This document shows positions 20,902-31,850 of a DNA stretch of 64,000 nucleotides, piece after piece. The notes under the pieces are model-generated. The model saw only the letters and a list, made by a program, of their open reading frames with translations, did no database searches and was not told where the DNA came from. Position 1 is the stretch's first letter. Each line of letters starts with the position of its first letter. The DNA comes from Charina bottae (taxonomy: Eukaryota; Chordata; Lepidosauria; Squamata; Charinaidae), in the NCBI GenBank assembly GCA_023362775.1, contig JALMGJ010000005.1, forward strand, positions 38,187,463 to 38,251,462, read 5' to 3'. Both the position numbers and the translations under genes were made by a program.

Positions 20902-21219
20902 GGTAAAGGTAAAGGTTCCCCCACACAGTCGTGTCCGACTCTAGGGGCTGGTGCTCATCTCCGTTTGTTAGCCGAAGAGCCAGCATTGTCCAAAGATGCT
21001 TCCGCGGTCATGTGGCCAGCATGATGCGCGCGGAACACTGTTACCTACCCACCGAAGTGGTACCTATTTATCTACTTGCATTTGCATGCTTTCGAATTGC
21101 TAGGTTGGCAAGAGCTGGGGCGAGTGTGGGAGCTCACTCCGTCACGCAGCACTCAGGTCTCGAACCGCCGACCTTCTGATCGACAAGCCTGGCATCTTAA
21201 CCACTGAGCCACCACGCCC
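20902..21219 (-). mobile_element. tRNA-derived SINE with BovB-like 3' end (GGGCGTGG type)
   Basis: Read on the minus strand: GGGCGTGGTGGCTCAGTGGT (A-box region), GGCGGTTCGAGACC (B box), a body, then GAGTCGGACACGACTG and the tail CCTTTACCTTTACC. Sixteen bases (20927-20942) are the same as the BovB 3' end at 16152-16167, which implies mobilisation by BovB. Confidence 0.88.
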
Positions 21220-21699
21220 CCTACTATACAATAAATACCTACAACCAAATACCATAGACTTTGGAGATCTAGAAAAGAACTCGAGACCCTTGGGGTTCTG
21301 GTAATGTTTTTAGTTCATGGAAATCAATTGGAAAAAGCAAATGATTACTGAAAGTGAATGATTGGCTATGCCCACAGTACTTGTGTGAGAGAAATTTAGA
21401 TTCCAGAACCATGGTTAAGTTATCTGGATTATGGCCTGCTGGCACAAAATGAGTTGCACCTCACAAGGATTGGTAAAATCATGCATGGCTGAAATATGGT
21501 TAGCTTGGCCAAAGCTTCACATTCAGTTCTGCAGGAGTTAGAGATGAAAATCCTGAAGTAAGGACCTCAATTTTTTTTAAGTGAGAGTGTTTATATAATG
21601 CAACCTATTAAACCACTCAATGAAAAATCAGAACAAATCACGACTTTTGTTACCTATACATTAATGCCTAGAATATGGGAAATAAATAAAATTAGCTTG
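21220..21699. other. Intergenic, nothing recognised
   Basis: No element or coding exon recognised. Confidence 0.4.
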
Positions 21700-23560
21700 A
21701 ACTCTTAATATGTGAAAGCAAATATGATTTAACAAAAAGAACAAATCTTGCTCGTTTTTTTTTATTTTTGAGCTTTCCTAATAAATCGTGGGAAGCTGTA
21801 GACATATAACTTGATTTCAGCAAAGTATTTGACAGAATACCCCATGCCATTCTGATTAACAAACTAGTTATGTGTAACCACTGAAGCTGGTGAAGTGGGA
21901 ATCAGATTCTCATGCCATAGCATGCCATTTTATAAACAAAGGGCAGATGGCAGAAACCTTCAAGGCTGGGAAACAAATAGCAACATGCTCATTGATTAGA
22001 AAAGACAGGAGACCCAGGATTCAAACCTTAGGGCTAATGGCAGAATACCTGGGTGTTCTGAGACACAGATTTCCATAACCTTCTTGACTGCGCTTGGGGA
22101 ATGAGGAGCACAAAGAGAGTCTAACTGCTGTACCCAGTACGAAGCTTTGACACTGAGAATGAGCTGGATGGAATAAGAAGCAGATGGGCAGTTGGCTTAA
22201 AAATCATACTCAAAGAGTTCTCATCAGATAATTGATCAAACTGAATGGAATGCCATGAGGCTCAGTCCCGGGCACCATAGTCGTCAGCATTTTTACTGAG
22301 GGGGGGGGGGTGCTTAACACATTTGCAGATGACTCCCAATTGCCCCTGACAGATATAAAATTCAAACACTTTTTGGTAAGAGAAATGGGCTGAGAAGAAC
22401 AGAATGGCATTTAATAAAGATTTATTTATTTATACAATCTATATAGCGGTCCATCTCACACGTGACTCTAAATATACTTGGGAAAAGGAAATCGAATCCA
22501 CACACGTAAAATAGCAGGTACCTGACTTATAGTAGTTGTGAAAAAAGTACTTGGGAATAATAGTTGATGGTAAACTAAGTCAAAAGGCAAATGCAATTTT
22601 AGGCTGCAACTAAGCATACTTTCCCTATAACTTAAGTAATATTCTATATCTGGTTTTCTTAAAGTGTGATCGGAGCACCCCTGAGAGTCCCCCAAGTCCC
22701 TCTCAGGGGTCCACAAAATCAAAATTATTTGCCAGATATTGAAGATACTGGCAAAAATTTAAAACAATGTCACTCTTCTCATTATTTTTTATTTGTTAAA
22801 AATATATTTTTCATAAAAATATTTTTTACATGATTCAATAAATAAATATTCTATGACTGCATCAATTTTAATTTTTAATATGGTAAACATCAATAAATAT
22901 AACCCATACAAACAAGAGCTCTTTTGTGGTCCTCCATAATTTTTAAAAGTGGGAAGAGGTCCTGAGAGCAAAACGTTTAGGAAACACTGTTCTACATTAT
23001 TCTGTGTTGGTCAGGCTCTTCATTGTGTATTGTTTCCAGTTCTGGGCACCACACTTTTAGTAGGATTCAGACCAAGAATAATAAGTTCAGAGTTGTCTGA
23101 GAGAGGATATGTTGATCTGTTCCCACTGCTTCTTTACAACTTAGAATCAAAACTGTTGATTAAGGATGAAATATTGATAAATTTTCAATGGGTCAAGTAG
23201 TGCAAACAGCCCAAAGTATAAAAATTGTAAATGTGTTCCTAACTACTGTATGTCATCTGTATGGGGGTAATGGTGGAATGCAATTTATTATTAAATATCT
23301 GGGCCATATTGACTATAATATTTTGGATTAGAATGAGGGTGGCCTTCAATTCAACCCTGATATAATGACCCTATGGTACATTAATTATTAGCAGTTGGGA
23401 AATGATGTATCACTCCAAATATGCAACCAAATACAATATATTCTGGAAAACTGTGGCACTAACTACACTGGAAATAAAAGCATAAATGTATGAACTACAA
23501 AGGAAACAATAATTTGGGGTCAAGAATTGTTCTCTACTATTACCCAGGAGAAAAAGAAGT
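21700..23560 (+). mobile_element. Decayed CR1 LINE, interrupted by hAT element
   Basis: Fragments of CR1 reverse transcriptase on the + strand: GATTTCAGCAAAGTATTTGA (DFSKxFD motif), then GGAATGCCATGAGGCTCAGT (GVPQGSV), then TTTGCAGATGACTCC (FADD). CCAGTTCTGGGCACCACA at about 23035 is typical of the downstream region. Many breaks. A hAT copy (22650-22989) splits it, and an L2-type tail scrap sits at 22410-22460. Confidence 0.65.
22650..22989. mobile_element. hAT element, Charlie-like, diverged
   Basis: Ends CTGGTTTTCTTAAAGTGTGA and CAAAACGTTTAGGAAACACTG (last 20: AAAACGTTTAGGAAACACTG). Flanked by ttctatat (22642-22649) and ttctacat (22990-22997), one difference. Older than the CAGRGCTTTCC copies. 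Confidence 0.8.
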
Positions 23561-23654
23561 AAAATATTTGATTGAGCTTATAACCTTTTGGATAATTTGA
23601 AGACTGTACTATGAATGGAGTATGTATTATTATTTATTATTATTGTTTACATTA

Positions 23655-23993
23655 AAAAAGGTAAAGGTTCCCCCCGCACATTTGTGCAGTCGTGTCCGAC
23701 TAGGGGCTGGTGCTCATCTCCATTTGTTAGCCGAAGAGCCAGCGTTGTCCGAAGACGCTTCTGCGGTCATGTGGCCGGCATGACGCGTGCAGAATGCTGT
23801 TACCATCCCACCGAAGTGGTACCTATTCATCTACTTGCATTTGCATGCTTTCAAATTGCTAGGTTGGCAAGAGCTGGAGCTAGTGCGGGAGCTCACTCCG
23901 CACGCAGGGCTAGGGATTCGAACCTCCGAACTTGCGATCTTCCAATTGAAAAGCCTGGTGTCTTACCCGCTGAGACACCACGCCCTTTTTTTA
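23655..23993 (-). mobile_element. tRNA-derived SINE with BovB-like 3' end (GGGCGTGG type)
   Basis: Minus-strand full-length copy with B box GGTTCGAATCCC-like sequence. It has an exact 13-bp target duplication, attgtttacatta (23642-23654 and 23994-24006), so both ends are known. Confidence 0.92.
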
Positions 23994-24006
23994 ATTGTTT
24001 ACATTA

Positions 24007-25904
24007 GGTCTGTAAAAAAACAAATTAGGTCTCAAATCCATTCTGTGATTATATTTTAGTCTGAAGAAGGCCCTGTAGAATACAGATGATCATTTGCCCC
24101 AGCCTAAACAGGATTCAATTAGTGATTGCATTGTTCTAGTGGCACATTCCAAGAAATACATACCTTTTGATGACGCAATTACCATAGTGCTTAAGAAAAG
24201 GAGCGTTACAGGCAAAGTACAACATTAAATCAACCTTCAGGCTCTTCAAGAGTGCCAGTTTTGAATTAGTGGCATTCATATTTGCAGAATCCTTATACCC
24301 TCCATGACTACCGATTTTCCGTTTCTTTGCCAATTGGCCTACAAAAGTATTATCATTTTTATTAATGGGATTGGTGAGGATATAACAGGAGTCATACAAA
24401 GCTGACCACTTTACACTTTACCCAAAGAAGAAGTCAGGGGAAGGTTAGGAGAAGAAGAAAAGTCCTACTATCCACACACATATTCACACGCAATCCCTGT
24501 ACCCAAGAAACAGAAGCAGGTTCTCCAGGTCGGCAAAGTTATTAATACTTGGTTTGTTAGCAGAACAACAAGACAAGGGCTGACTAGCTGATTTTAGCCT
24601 CAGTTGGAGATAGTATCACAACCTCAGTGTCATTATTACATGATGATTCATTAACCACTTTTAAGTACAAGGGTGAGCTCAATAGCTAAAAATAAAAAAA
24701 AATCCTTTTCCATTCTCCATTTTTTAATCGGCTGAAACGATCCTTATGCTAAGATATTCAATAAAGTTATTACCATATTTCATTCCATATTACTATTACC
24801 CCCAAAAAAGGTATAAGTGCAACACATAAAATGCTGCCAAACAGTTTGAAACAATTTAATTATATGAACACAAGGAATAAAGAGATGACCAGAATCCAAA
24901 GCTAATTAAAACCACTTCTTCTGACATAAAGGCTCTGCTTTCTTAATCACTGCTAGAAACTGGGAACCCTGTTGTTATTCAGTGGTGAGGCATATGCACA
25001 TGATCACAGATTCCTTTATTTTTCTTTACATATTCCCGATAAGCCTTGTGAGCACGTGCACACCCAGTTTAGAAGTCTCGAGAACTATAGTTCAAGCAAT
25101 GGCTATGTCTGTTCTTTTCTTATGCTTCTTCTCTTACCCTTCTGTTTATGCCACAATACTGTAGATACTGTACATAAAGTCTTAACATATCACAGGGCTC
25201 ATTTAACCCAACCCATTTATTGTGTGGAATAAGCAAAGAAAAAGAGTTGAAACATACCCCTTTGGAATTTCCACCCCTTTGGAATTTTTCTCCATCTGGA
25301 CTTCCTCAAGATCAACATTATTTATGATGAACAGCAGTGCTTTGGGGCTAGAAAAGAAAACTAGTATAATTGTGACTACTTGCTAAGAAAGGAGACTTGA
25401 ATCTGAATACTCTGTTAGTATTTTTTGCTGTATGGGCTTTTCTGATAACCAGCTCTTATTTTCAGGAATTCTGGTTATCCTAACAAAAATAAATATCAGC
25501 TCAGGCAGCATCTTGGACAAGCTTTGCCATTATAGTTTAAAACAGGCACTTATCAAAATTTTGGACAAAGGCATTGCTTTCTGCTAATTCTGACTGACTA
25601 GCTCCTTTTTTTAGGAAAAAAATGTACTTCAGGAGAATTAGTGGCTTATCAGATTGATCTCTTGGGGGAAAGGATAGGATAAAAGCATAAACAAGATTGT
25701 GGTTACTTTCATATAGAAAAGAAAATATCTGTTGATATCTTCTGGAAGACAGAAAGTCAAAGCATAGTGTTAATAGTGTTAAACTTGGGACTTCATTCTA
25801 GGTTATTTTAGATCCCAGGAAAAATGTGAGAGATGTGCCTCTGTACGTTTAAGGAGGTTCCGTCTCCTGGGATGGGCAAATTGCAAGCTCTTGCCTTGAA
25901 AAAT
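24007..25904. other. Intergenic, nothing recognised
   Basis: About 1.9 kb without a recognised gene or repeat. Open frames are short and lack protein-like composition. Confidence 0.4.
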
Positions 25905-26080
25905 ATAATAGCATTGGTAGGAGCCATTTAGGCCATCAGTCCAGCTCCCTGCTCAGTACAAAAAATCACATCAAAACATCCCTATAGAATCACATATAGC
26001 TTTTCTCTGATATCTGAAGCACATCAATTTTTTTCAACAGCTATGTATGTTATCTATAACAAGATTAGGGGAATATATGT
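25905..26080 (-). mobile_element. CR1-type LINE 3' fragment, decayed
   Basis: AGGCCATCAGTCCAGCTCCC and CTGCTCAGTACAAAAAATCA match the reptile/bird CR1 3' region (complement) of the form CATCTAGTCCAGCCCCCTGC. Confidence 0.5.
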
Positions 26081-26737
26081 TTTCATCTCTCCCCTGACAG
26101 AATATATAAAATGTTATATTTTACTTTAGATCAGCTAATACTGTACATAGTCATTGTTCTCACAACTTCTAGTCTCAGTACAGGTTAGTAACTACGCTCC
26201 ACATGAAAAGATACATTGGAAGAGTAAAAGAAAACCTATCCTCTGGCATTATTTATCTATCCTGTGTGCTGTTAAAGAAAAGGATGGTGAAACATTTTAT
26301 TAAGGAAGCAATTAGAAAAATCTAAGTTATATGCCATTTTGGGAGTTTATCCTCCATATAAGATTGTTTAATACCAAAGTTGCATGAAATAATTTAATTA
26401 ATAACAGCTTAAAACTGCAGAGATTTTACACATGCACACATATTCTTGAATGGTAATTATTCTGGATTAATTAACATGAAGAAGCACTAAATTACAAAAA
26501 AAAACATTGTTAAAATAATGCTTTCCTGCCTTTTCCACACTTGTTGTGGTTACTGTAGATTTTTAATTATTTTCCTAAGTAGTGATAATGAACAGAGAAC
26601 TTTGATGTTAATATTTTTAGCTAAAAATGGGCTTCACGATAAAGGTTATTACCAATTAGACTGTGTGTGTGCACTTGCACAGGTACACATGTGCAGTACA
26701 CTATATACAATTTCCTTTCTTCCTATAATCTCCTATA
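26081..26737. other. Intergenic, nothing recognised
   Basis: No element recognised. Confidence 0.4.
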
Positions 26738-26890
26738 ATCAAGGGCAAGATGGATGGATGATATTCTGGAGGTGATGGACTCGACCTTGGGGGAGCTGGG
26801 GATGGCGACGGCTGACAGGAAGCTCTGGCGTGGGCTGGTCCATGAAGTCACGAAGAGTCGGAAGCGACTGAACAAATAAACAACAAAAAA
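26738..26890 (+). mobile_element. RTE-type LINE/SINE 3' end
   Basis: Ends GAAGTCACGAAGAGTCGGAA then GCGACTGAACAAATAAACAACAA, the 3' signature of BovB/RTE elements. The preceding CTGGAGGTGATGGACTCGAC to GGCGTGGGCTGGTCCATG matches the terminal LDxITD...W coding stretch. 5'-truncated. Confidence 0.7.
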
Positions 26891-27657
26891 AAACCTATAA
26901 TCTCTGCCTGCAAAAGCAGAAGTAGGGAATAGAATGTTCTACATGCACAGTGTTAGCTCCCACACTACAGTTATTGCTCAATAATTTTCATTTTTCCATA
27001 GTAAAGAATGGGATAAAAGGACAAGCACCTTTAAAGGTCTGTAAAAAATAGCAATCCTCACTGCTGTATCACTTCCTCTCTCTCTGCATCATTTTGGGAT
27101 TAGCCAGATTTCGAAAGGGCTGAAAGGGAACCAACCTTCTCTTCCGGAACCATAGCACATAGGAAATGTGGTGGTGGTGGTGGTTATTATTATTTCCAGT
27201 AAGGTGGCCTACAAAAATGTTACATGCAGAACAAGGGAAGCCATCATATAAAATAGAATGAGCATTAAAGCATAAATAGGACACTATTGGTTCTTCTCAT
27301 GTGTGGCAGATAGCTCAAAAGGAATAAAGACAAATACATTCCAAACAATCTTATGTATTGTTATTGCAATGGGCCTTGGTTTCAAGTTTGCATTCAATAG
27401 TAATCTTACTGCATAATTTACTGATATGTAAATCTAACAAGTTCAGTGAAATTTAAATTCCAAGATAGTGTGCATCAAATTGCAGCCTTAATGCCCTACT
27501 CCTAACATTAACAAAAAGTAAAATGTCAATTGTTTCTAAGCATGTTTACTAATTTTTTACACCAGTACCCTGGACACACTGTAGAGAGGAAAGGGCCAGA
27601 TATCTTAAAAATAATTGTGGGCCACATAGGAATAGCTGGTATGCTGATCAACTATTT
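26891..27657. other. Intergenic, (GGT)n tract only
   Basis: A short GTG/GGT run lies at 27167-27186. Nothing else recognised. Confidence 0.45.
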
Positions 27658-27926
27658 CAGGGCTTTCCAAAGTTTTCCCGCGGCGACACACCAACCGCCG
27701 TTGGTGTGTCGCCGCGGGAAAACCCAGAAGTGCCGCCATTGCGGCAGCGCGCAAAAACCCGGAAGCGCTGCTGCCGCTTTCGGGTTTTTGTGCGCCGCTG
27801 TTGGTGTCGCCGCGGGAAAACCCGGAAGCGCTAATGATGATCAGCGCTTCCGGGTTGTGTGGCGACACACCAGACTGTGTGTGGCGACACACTTTTGTGT
27901 CGCGACACACAGTTTGGAAAGCTCTG
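27658..27926. mobile_element. hAT MITE, type A
   Basis: A 269-bp copy of the 140-410 element, CAGGGCTTTCCAAAG ... GTTTGGAAAGCTCTG. Target duplication aactattt (27650-27657) versus aattattt (27927-27934), one difference. One internal TGTG/GTCGCC unit is shortened. Confidence 0.93.
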
Positions 27927-28086
27927 AATTATTTGATCTTTCCTGATGGCAGCAACCTTTGGCGGCAGTGGATTATTTTCCAAAAACGCTGGAGGTCCAC
28001 AGAAGACTGCTTGGCAGGCCGCATGCAGCTCGCAGGCCGCATGTTGTGCAGGCCTGCTTTACACTGTGCTACATGACACTCTAAAA

Positions 28087-30351
28087 CAGGGCTTTCCAAA
28101 CTTTTCATGTTGGTGACACGCCTTTTAGCCATGCATAATCTCGTGACACACTAATGAGGAGTCCCCACCCCCCGGCCCACGTGATTGGCTGCCGGCTCCA
28201 AACCCCGCCCCCGACAAACGTAATTGGCTGCCGGCTCCAAACCTCACCCCCCGGCCCACGTGATTGTCTCCTGGCTACAAACCCTGCCCCCCAGCCCACG
28301 TGATTGGCTCCCGGCTCCAAACCCCACCCCACGTGATTGGCTCCCGGCTCTAAACCCCACCCCACGTGATTGGATGCCGGCTCCAAATACCGCCCCCCGG
28401 CCCCCCAGTCTTGTACTGTATGTATTGTATTGTATGTAATTGTAGATCAGAGCTTTCCAAACTGTCTGTCGCGACACATTTCTGTGTCGTGGCAAGGGCC
28501 CAGGTGTGTCGCAGGGGAACCCAGAAGAGGAGGCCATGCACCACGTGGAGCCTCGCCCATCCCTTGCTGCGCCGACAGGTCCCTGCTCTGAACCCAGCTC
28601 TTCAGCTTTCGCCGCAGAAGCCAGGTAACTTAGCAGCCCGGTAGGGCTGCAACTGGGGGGGAGGGTGCAGGGACATGGCCTGGCTCGCCGCTTCCTCCCG
28701 TCGCCTACAAGCGGAAGATGGCGGCGGTCTGATGCGAGGCCCGCAAGAGCTGAGCTGGGGCCGAGCCGAGGGAGCCTACCGGCGGCTCCGGCCCGACGAG
28801 AGGGCTCCCGGCGCTCCGGGGAGACCCAGCACGGGTGGTGGGGATGGGGCAGAAGCAGGAGGAGCTGCCGGCGGGAGCGCGGCACGAGGAGTGCCTCGCC
28901 GGTGCCTGCCCAGCTTCCACCTCCCCATCCTTCCCGGAGCTGTTGGGGCTGGATGGAGCGGTGGGGGACTTGGCATCGCTCCTTCCAGCGGGCGCTCCAA
29001 TCCAAGCCCAGCTGGATTGGAGTCATAAAAGTAGCCAAGTCACAAGGATCGATCAGGTCCGGGGGCAGGGCTGGCCGAGGGGCTCGGGGGGAAGAGGGAA
29101 GACCTCTTGCCTGAGACATCCTCACGCATCCTCCCCCCTCCCCCCGCAATATGGCAGCAATAACAACCACAGCGACCACCACCTGCCGCGAAGGCTCTGG
29201 CAGAAATGGATCCAAGTGCGGGACGCTCTTCTGGAGAGTGGAAAATGCAGGATCCCCGCTTTCTTGGGGCTTTCCTTCTCTTTCGGGCCCTGCCTGTTAT
29301 TGCTGCCATATTGTGGGGGGAGGGGGGGGAGGATGCATGAGGATGTCTCAGGCAACAGGGACCCGTCTTCCCTCTTCACCCCTGAGCCCCTCGGCCAGCC
29401 CTGACCCCGGGCCTGATCGATCCTTGATCGATGGCTGAACAGCTGGGCTTGGCGCGCCCGCTGGAAGGAGTGATGCCGAGTCACCCACTGCTCCATCCGG
29501 CCCCAGCAGCTCCAGGAAGGATGGTTAGACAAGCCCGCTGCAGGCGAGCCCCTGCCCGCCCGCCTGCCTGCGTCTCAGCCGCCCGCCGGCGCGGCGTCTT
29601 ACCTTCTCCGACGAAGTGCGGTGGAAGCCGGGCAGGTGCCGGCGAGGCGCTCCTCGTGCCGCGCTCCTGCCGGCGGCTCCTCTCCTTCTCCTTCTGCCCC
29701 GTCCCCGCCGCCCACGCTGGGTCTCCCCGGAGCGCCGGGAGCCCTCTCGTTGGGCCGGAGCCGCCGGCAGGCTGCCTCGGCTCGGCCCCAGCTCAGTTCT
29801 CGCGGGCCGTGCGTCAGACCGCCACCATCTTCCGCTTGTAGGCGACAGGAGGAAGCGGCGAGGCAGGCCAGGCCACGGAGGCAGAGCGCGCCGCCTGTCC
29901 TCCCGCCCAGTCCCACCTCTGCCTGGATGGGGCCGCCGCCAAGGGGAAGGGGGAGGCGGAGACGCGGACGGCGCGTGGGCCTTGCGAGGCGGGCAGCGGA
30001 GCCGCCTCCCCGTCCCTTTCTCGGCTGCCAGGCCGCTGGCACTTCTCGGGAAGGAAAAGCCATGTCTCCGGCCGCTGCGCTTTGTGGTCCCTGCACCCCC
30101 CCCCCAGCACAGCAGCCTAGTGACGTCCCTGCACCCTCCCCCCCAGTTGCAGCCCTACCGGGCTGCTAAGTTACCTGGCTTCTGTGGCGAGAGCTGAAGA
30201 GCTGGGTTCAGAGCAGGGACCTGTCTGCGCAGCAAGGGATGTGCGGGGCTCCACGTGGTGCATGGCCTCCTCTTCCGGGTTCCCCTGCAACACACCTGGG
30301 CCCTTGCCGCGACACAGAAATGTGTCGCGACACACAGTTTGGAAAGCTCTG
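28087..30351. mobile_element. Giant palindromic hAT element (type C)
   Basis: A 2265-bp non-autonomous element starting CAGGGCTTTCCAAACTTTTC and ending CACACAGTTTGGAAAGCTCT-G, with an exact target duplication ctctaaaa (28079-28086, 30352-30359). The left part (28087-28447) holds a promoter-like minisatellite. A second internal terminus, CAGAGCTTTCC at 28448, begins a long inverted repeat. Its left arm (28448-29163) pairs with the right arm (29298-30351) across a ~135-bp spacer; the right arm has extra blocks at about 29877-30124 and elsewhere. The whole is very GC- and CpG-rich. The arms include AAGATGGCGGC (28715-28725), a YY1/promoter-like motif, with its inverse near 29825. Open frames of up to 323 codons run through it, but they mirror each other across the arms, show no protein-like content and are not genes. 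It lies 2.5 kb upstream of the EFHD1 start codon. Confidence 0.93.
28177..28405. repeat. Six-unit ~33-40 bp minisatellite with promoter-like motifs
   Basis: Six diverged tandem units of the form CCCACGTGATTGGCTCCCGG-CTCCAAACCCCGCCCC. Five units carry the E-box CACGTG, five carry ATTGG (an inverted CCAAT box), and several carry a GC box-like C(4)GC(4) run. It lies in the left part of the palindromic hAT element. Confidence 0.9.
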
Positions 30352-30506
30352 CTCTAAAACCATCTATGACTGTAAGTCCAATATTATACATAGTTACCTG
30401 GTGGTAATTTCCAGTGAACTCATTTCTGAGTGTAAGATTATGCTATTTAACTTTATTCTCAGGTATATGCATATGTCAGAAGCCAATGTTATCTATATAT
30501 CTAAAT

Positions 30507-30809
30507 CACAGCTTTCCAAACTGTGTGTTGCGACACAAAAGTGTGTCGCCGGCGGGGCCCAGGTGTGTTGCGTCAAAATCCGGAAGCGCTGATGGTGTGC
30601 GGCCGCTTCCGGGTTTTCGCACAGCACACAAGGACAATGCCACTGCTGCGGCACGCGAAAATCTGAAAGCACTGCAGTGGCGGCGTGCAAAGACTGAAAG
30701 CGGCGGTGGCGCTTCAGGGTTCTTGCGCGCCACCGCAGTGGCGGCACTTCCGGGTTTTCTTGCGCGCCGCCGTTGGTGTGTCACTGCAGGAAAACTTTGG
30801 AAAGCCCTG
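30507..30809. mobile_element. hAT MITE, type D
   Basis: A 303-bp element with the same ends (CACAGCTTTCCAAACTGTGT and CTTTGGAAAGCCCTG). Target duplication atctaaat is exact (30499-30506, 30810-30817). The interior is a reordered set of GC-rich modules shared with type A (GGAAGCGCTGAT, CTTCCGGGTTTT) in the opposite orientation. Confidence 0.93.
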
Positions 30810-31083
30810 ATCTAAATATACAAAATTCACTAAAGATGTCTTCTATAGAATATTAGGCTATTAAGAATACTACATCAAAAACAAAATATAGAGCCATAGT
30901 TCAGATAGCACTAACAGATCATGAATTGGCAATTATTTATCTGGTTAGTTTCTGGTGCAAAACTTTAATTGGGTGAATTTAGCGAGGTTATAGGAGCTGC
31001 CTGCCAAAGCTGTAGACCAAATATGATGACATAACAGGAACATTTATTTTCTAAGAAAAATTTACTCCATCATTATGCTAAAT

Positions 31084-31570
31084 CAGAGCTTTCCAAACTT
31101 TTCATGTTGGTGACACACTTTTTAGACATGTATCATTTCGCGACACACTTACAGCAGGGCACAAGGCAGGCACTAGGACCTGCGCGGAATCACAGCAGGT
31201 TTGGAGGCAGCAAGGCACCAGGCAGGCACTAGGACCTGCGCGGAATCCTGGCAGGGCTCAGAGGCAGCAGCAGCCGCGACACACCCAGACACTGTAGCCG
31301 ACACACTAGCGCAGAGCTTTCCAAACTTTTCATGTTGGTGACACACTTTTTAGACATGCATCATTTCGCAACACACTCTTACAGCAGGGCACAAGGCAGG
31401 CACTAGGACTTGTGCAGAATCACAGCAGGTTTGGAGGCAGCCAGGCGCAAGGCAGGCACTAGGACCTGCACAGAATCCTGGCAGGGCTCAGAGGCAGCAG
31501 CAGCTGCGACACACCCAGACACTGCAGCTGACGCACTAACATGTCCCGACACACAGTTTGGAAAGCTCTG
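31084..31570. mobile_element. hAT MITE, type B, internal head-to-tail duplication
   Basis: CAGAGCTTTCCAAACTTTTC ... GTTTGGAAAGCTCTG with exact target duplication tgctaaat (31076-31083, 31571-31578). The left half repeats: a second CAGAGCTTTCCAAACTTTTC starts at 31312, and only the outermost right end is kept. Each half holds direct repeats of AAGGCAGGCACTAGGACCTG. Confidence 0.93.
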
Positions 31571-31603
31571 TGCTAAATGGTTGTTGTTGAGGCCAACAAG
31601 AGC

Positions 31604-31850
31604 GTTTGGTCTAGTGGTCAAGGTGCTGGGCTAGAAACCAGGAGGCTGTGAGTTTTAGTCCCGCCTTAGGCAGGAAAGCCGGCTGGGTGACCTTGGGCCA
31701 GTCACTCTCTCTCAGCCCAACTCACCTCACAGGGTTGTTGTGGGAAAAATAGGAGGAGCAAGGAGTATTAGGTATGTTTGCCGCCTTGAGTTATTTATAA
31801 AAATAATAAAGGCGGGATAAAAATTAATCAATCAATTAATTAATTAAATT
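31604..31850 (+). mobile_element. tRNA-derived SINE (Sauria type)
   Basis: GTTTGGTCTAGTGGTCAAGG, GTTTTAGTCCCGCCTTAGGC, GTGACCTTGGGCCAGTCACT, then the tail GAGTTATTTATAAAAATAAT, AAAGGCGGGATA and an (AATT)n end. Lies 33 bp after a hAT element. Confidence 0.88.

Noticed and set aside
28177..28405. CRISPR-like array of spaced repeats
   Set aside because: The units are diverged, directly tandem without unique spacers and lie in a transposon of a vertebrate genome.
28244..29215. A 323-codon open frame (minus strand) and several 70-190 codon frames in 28.2-30.2 kb
   Set aside because: They lie in the GC-rich palindromic hAT element, mirror each other across the inverted arms, lack domains and arise because stop codons are rare in GC-rich DNA.
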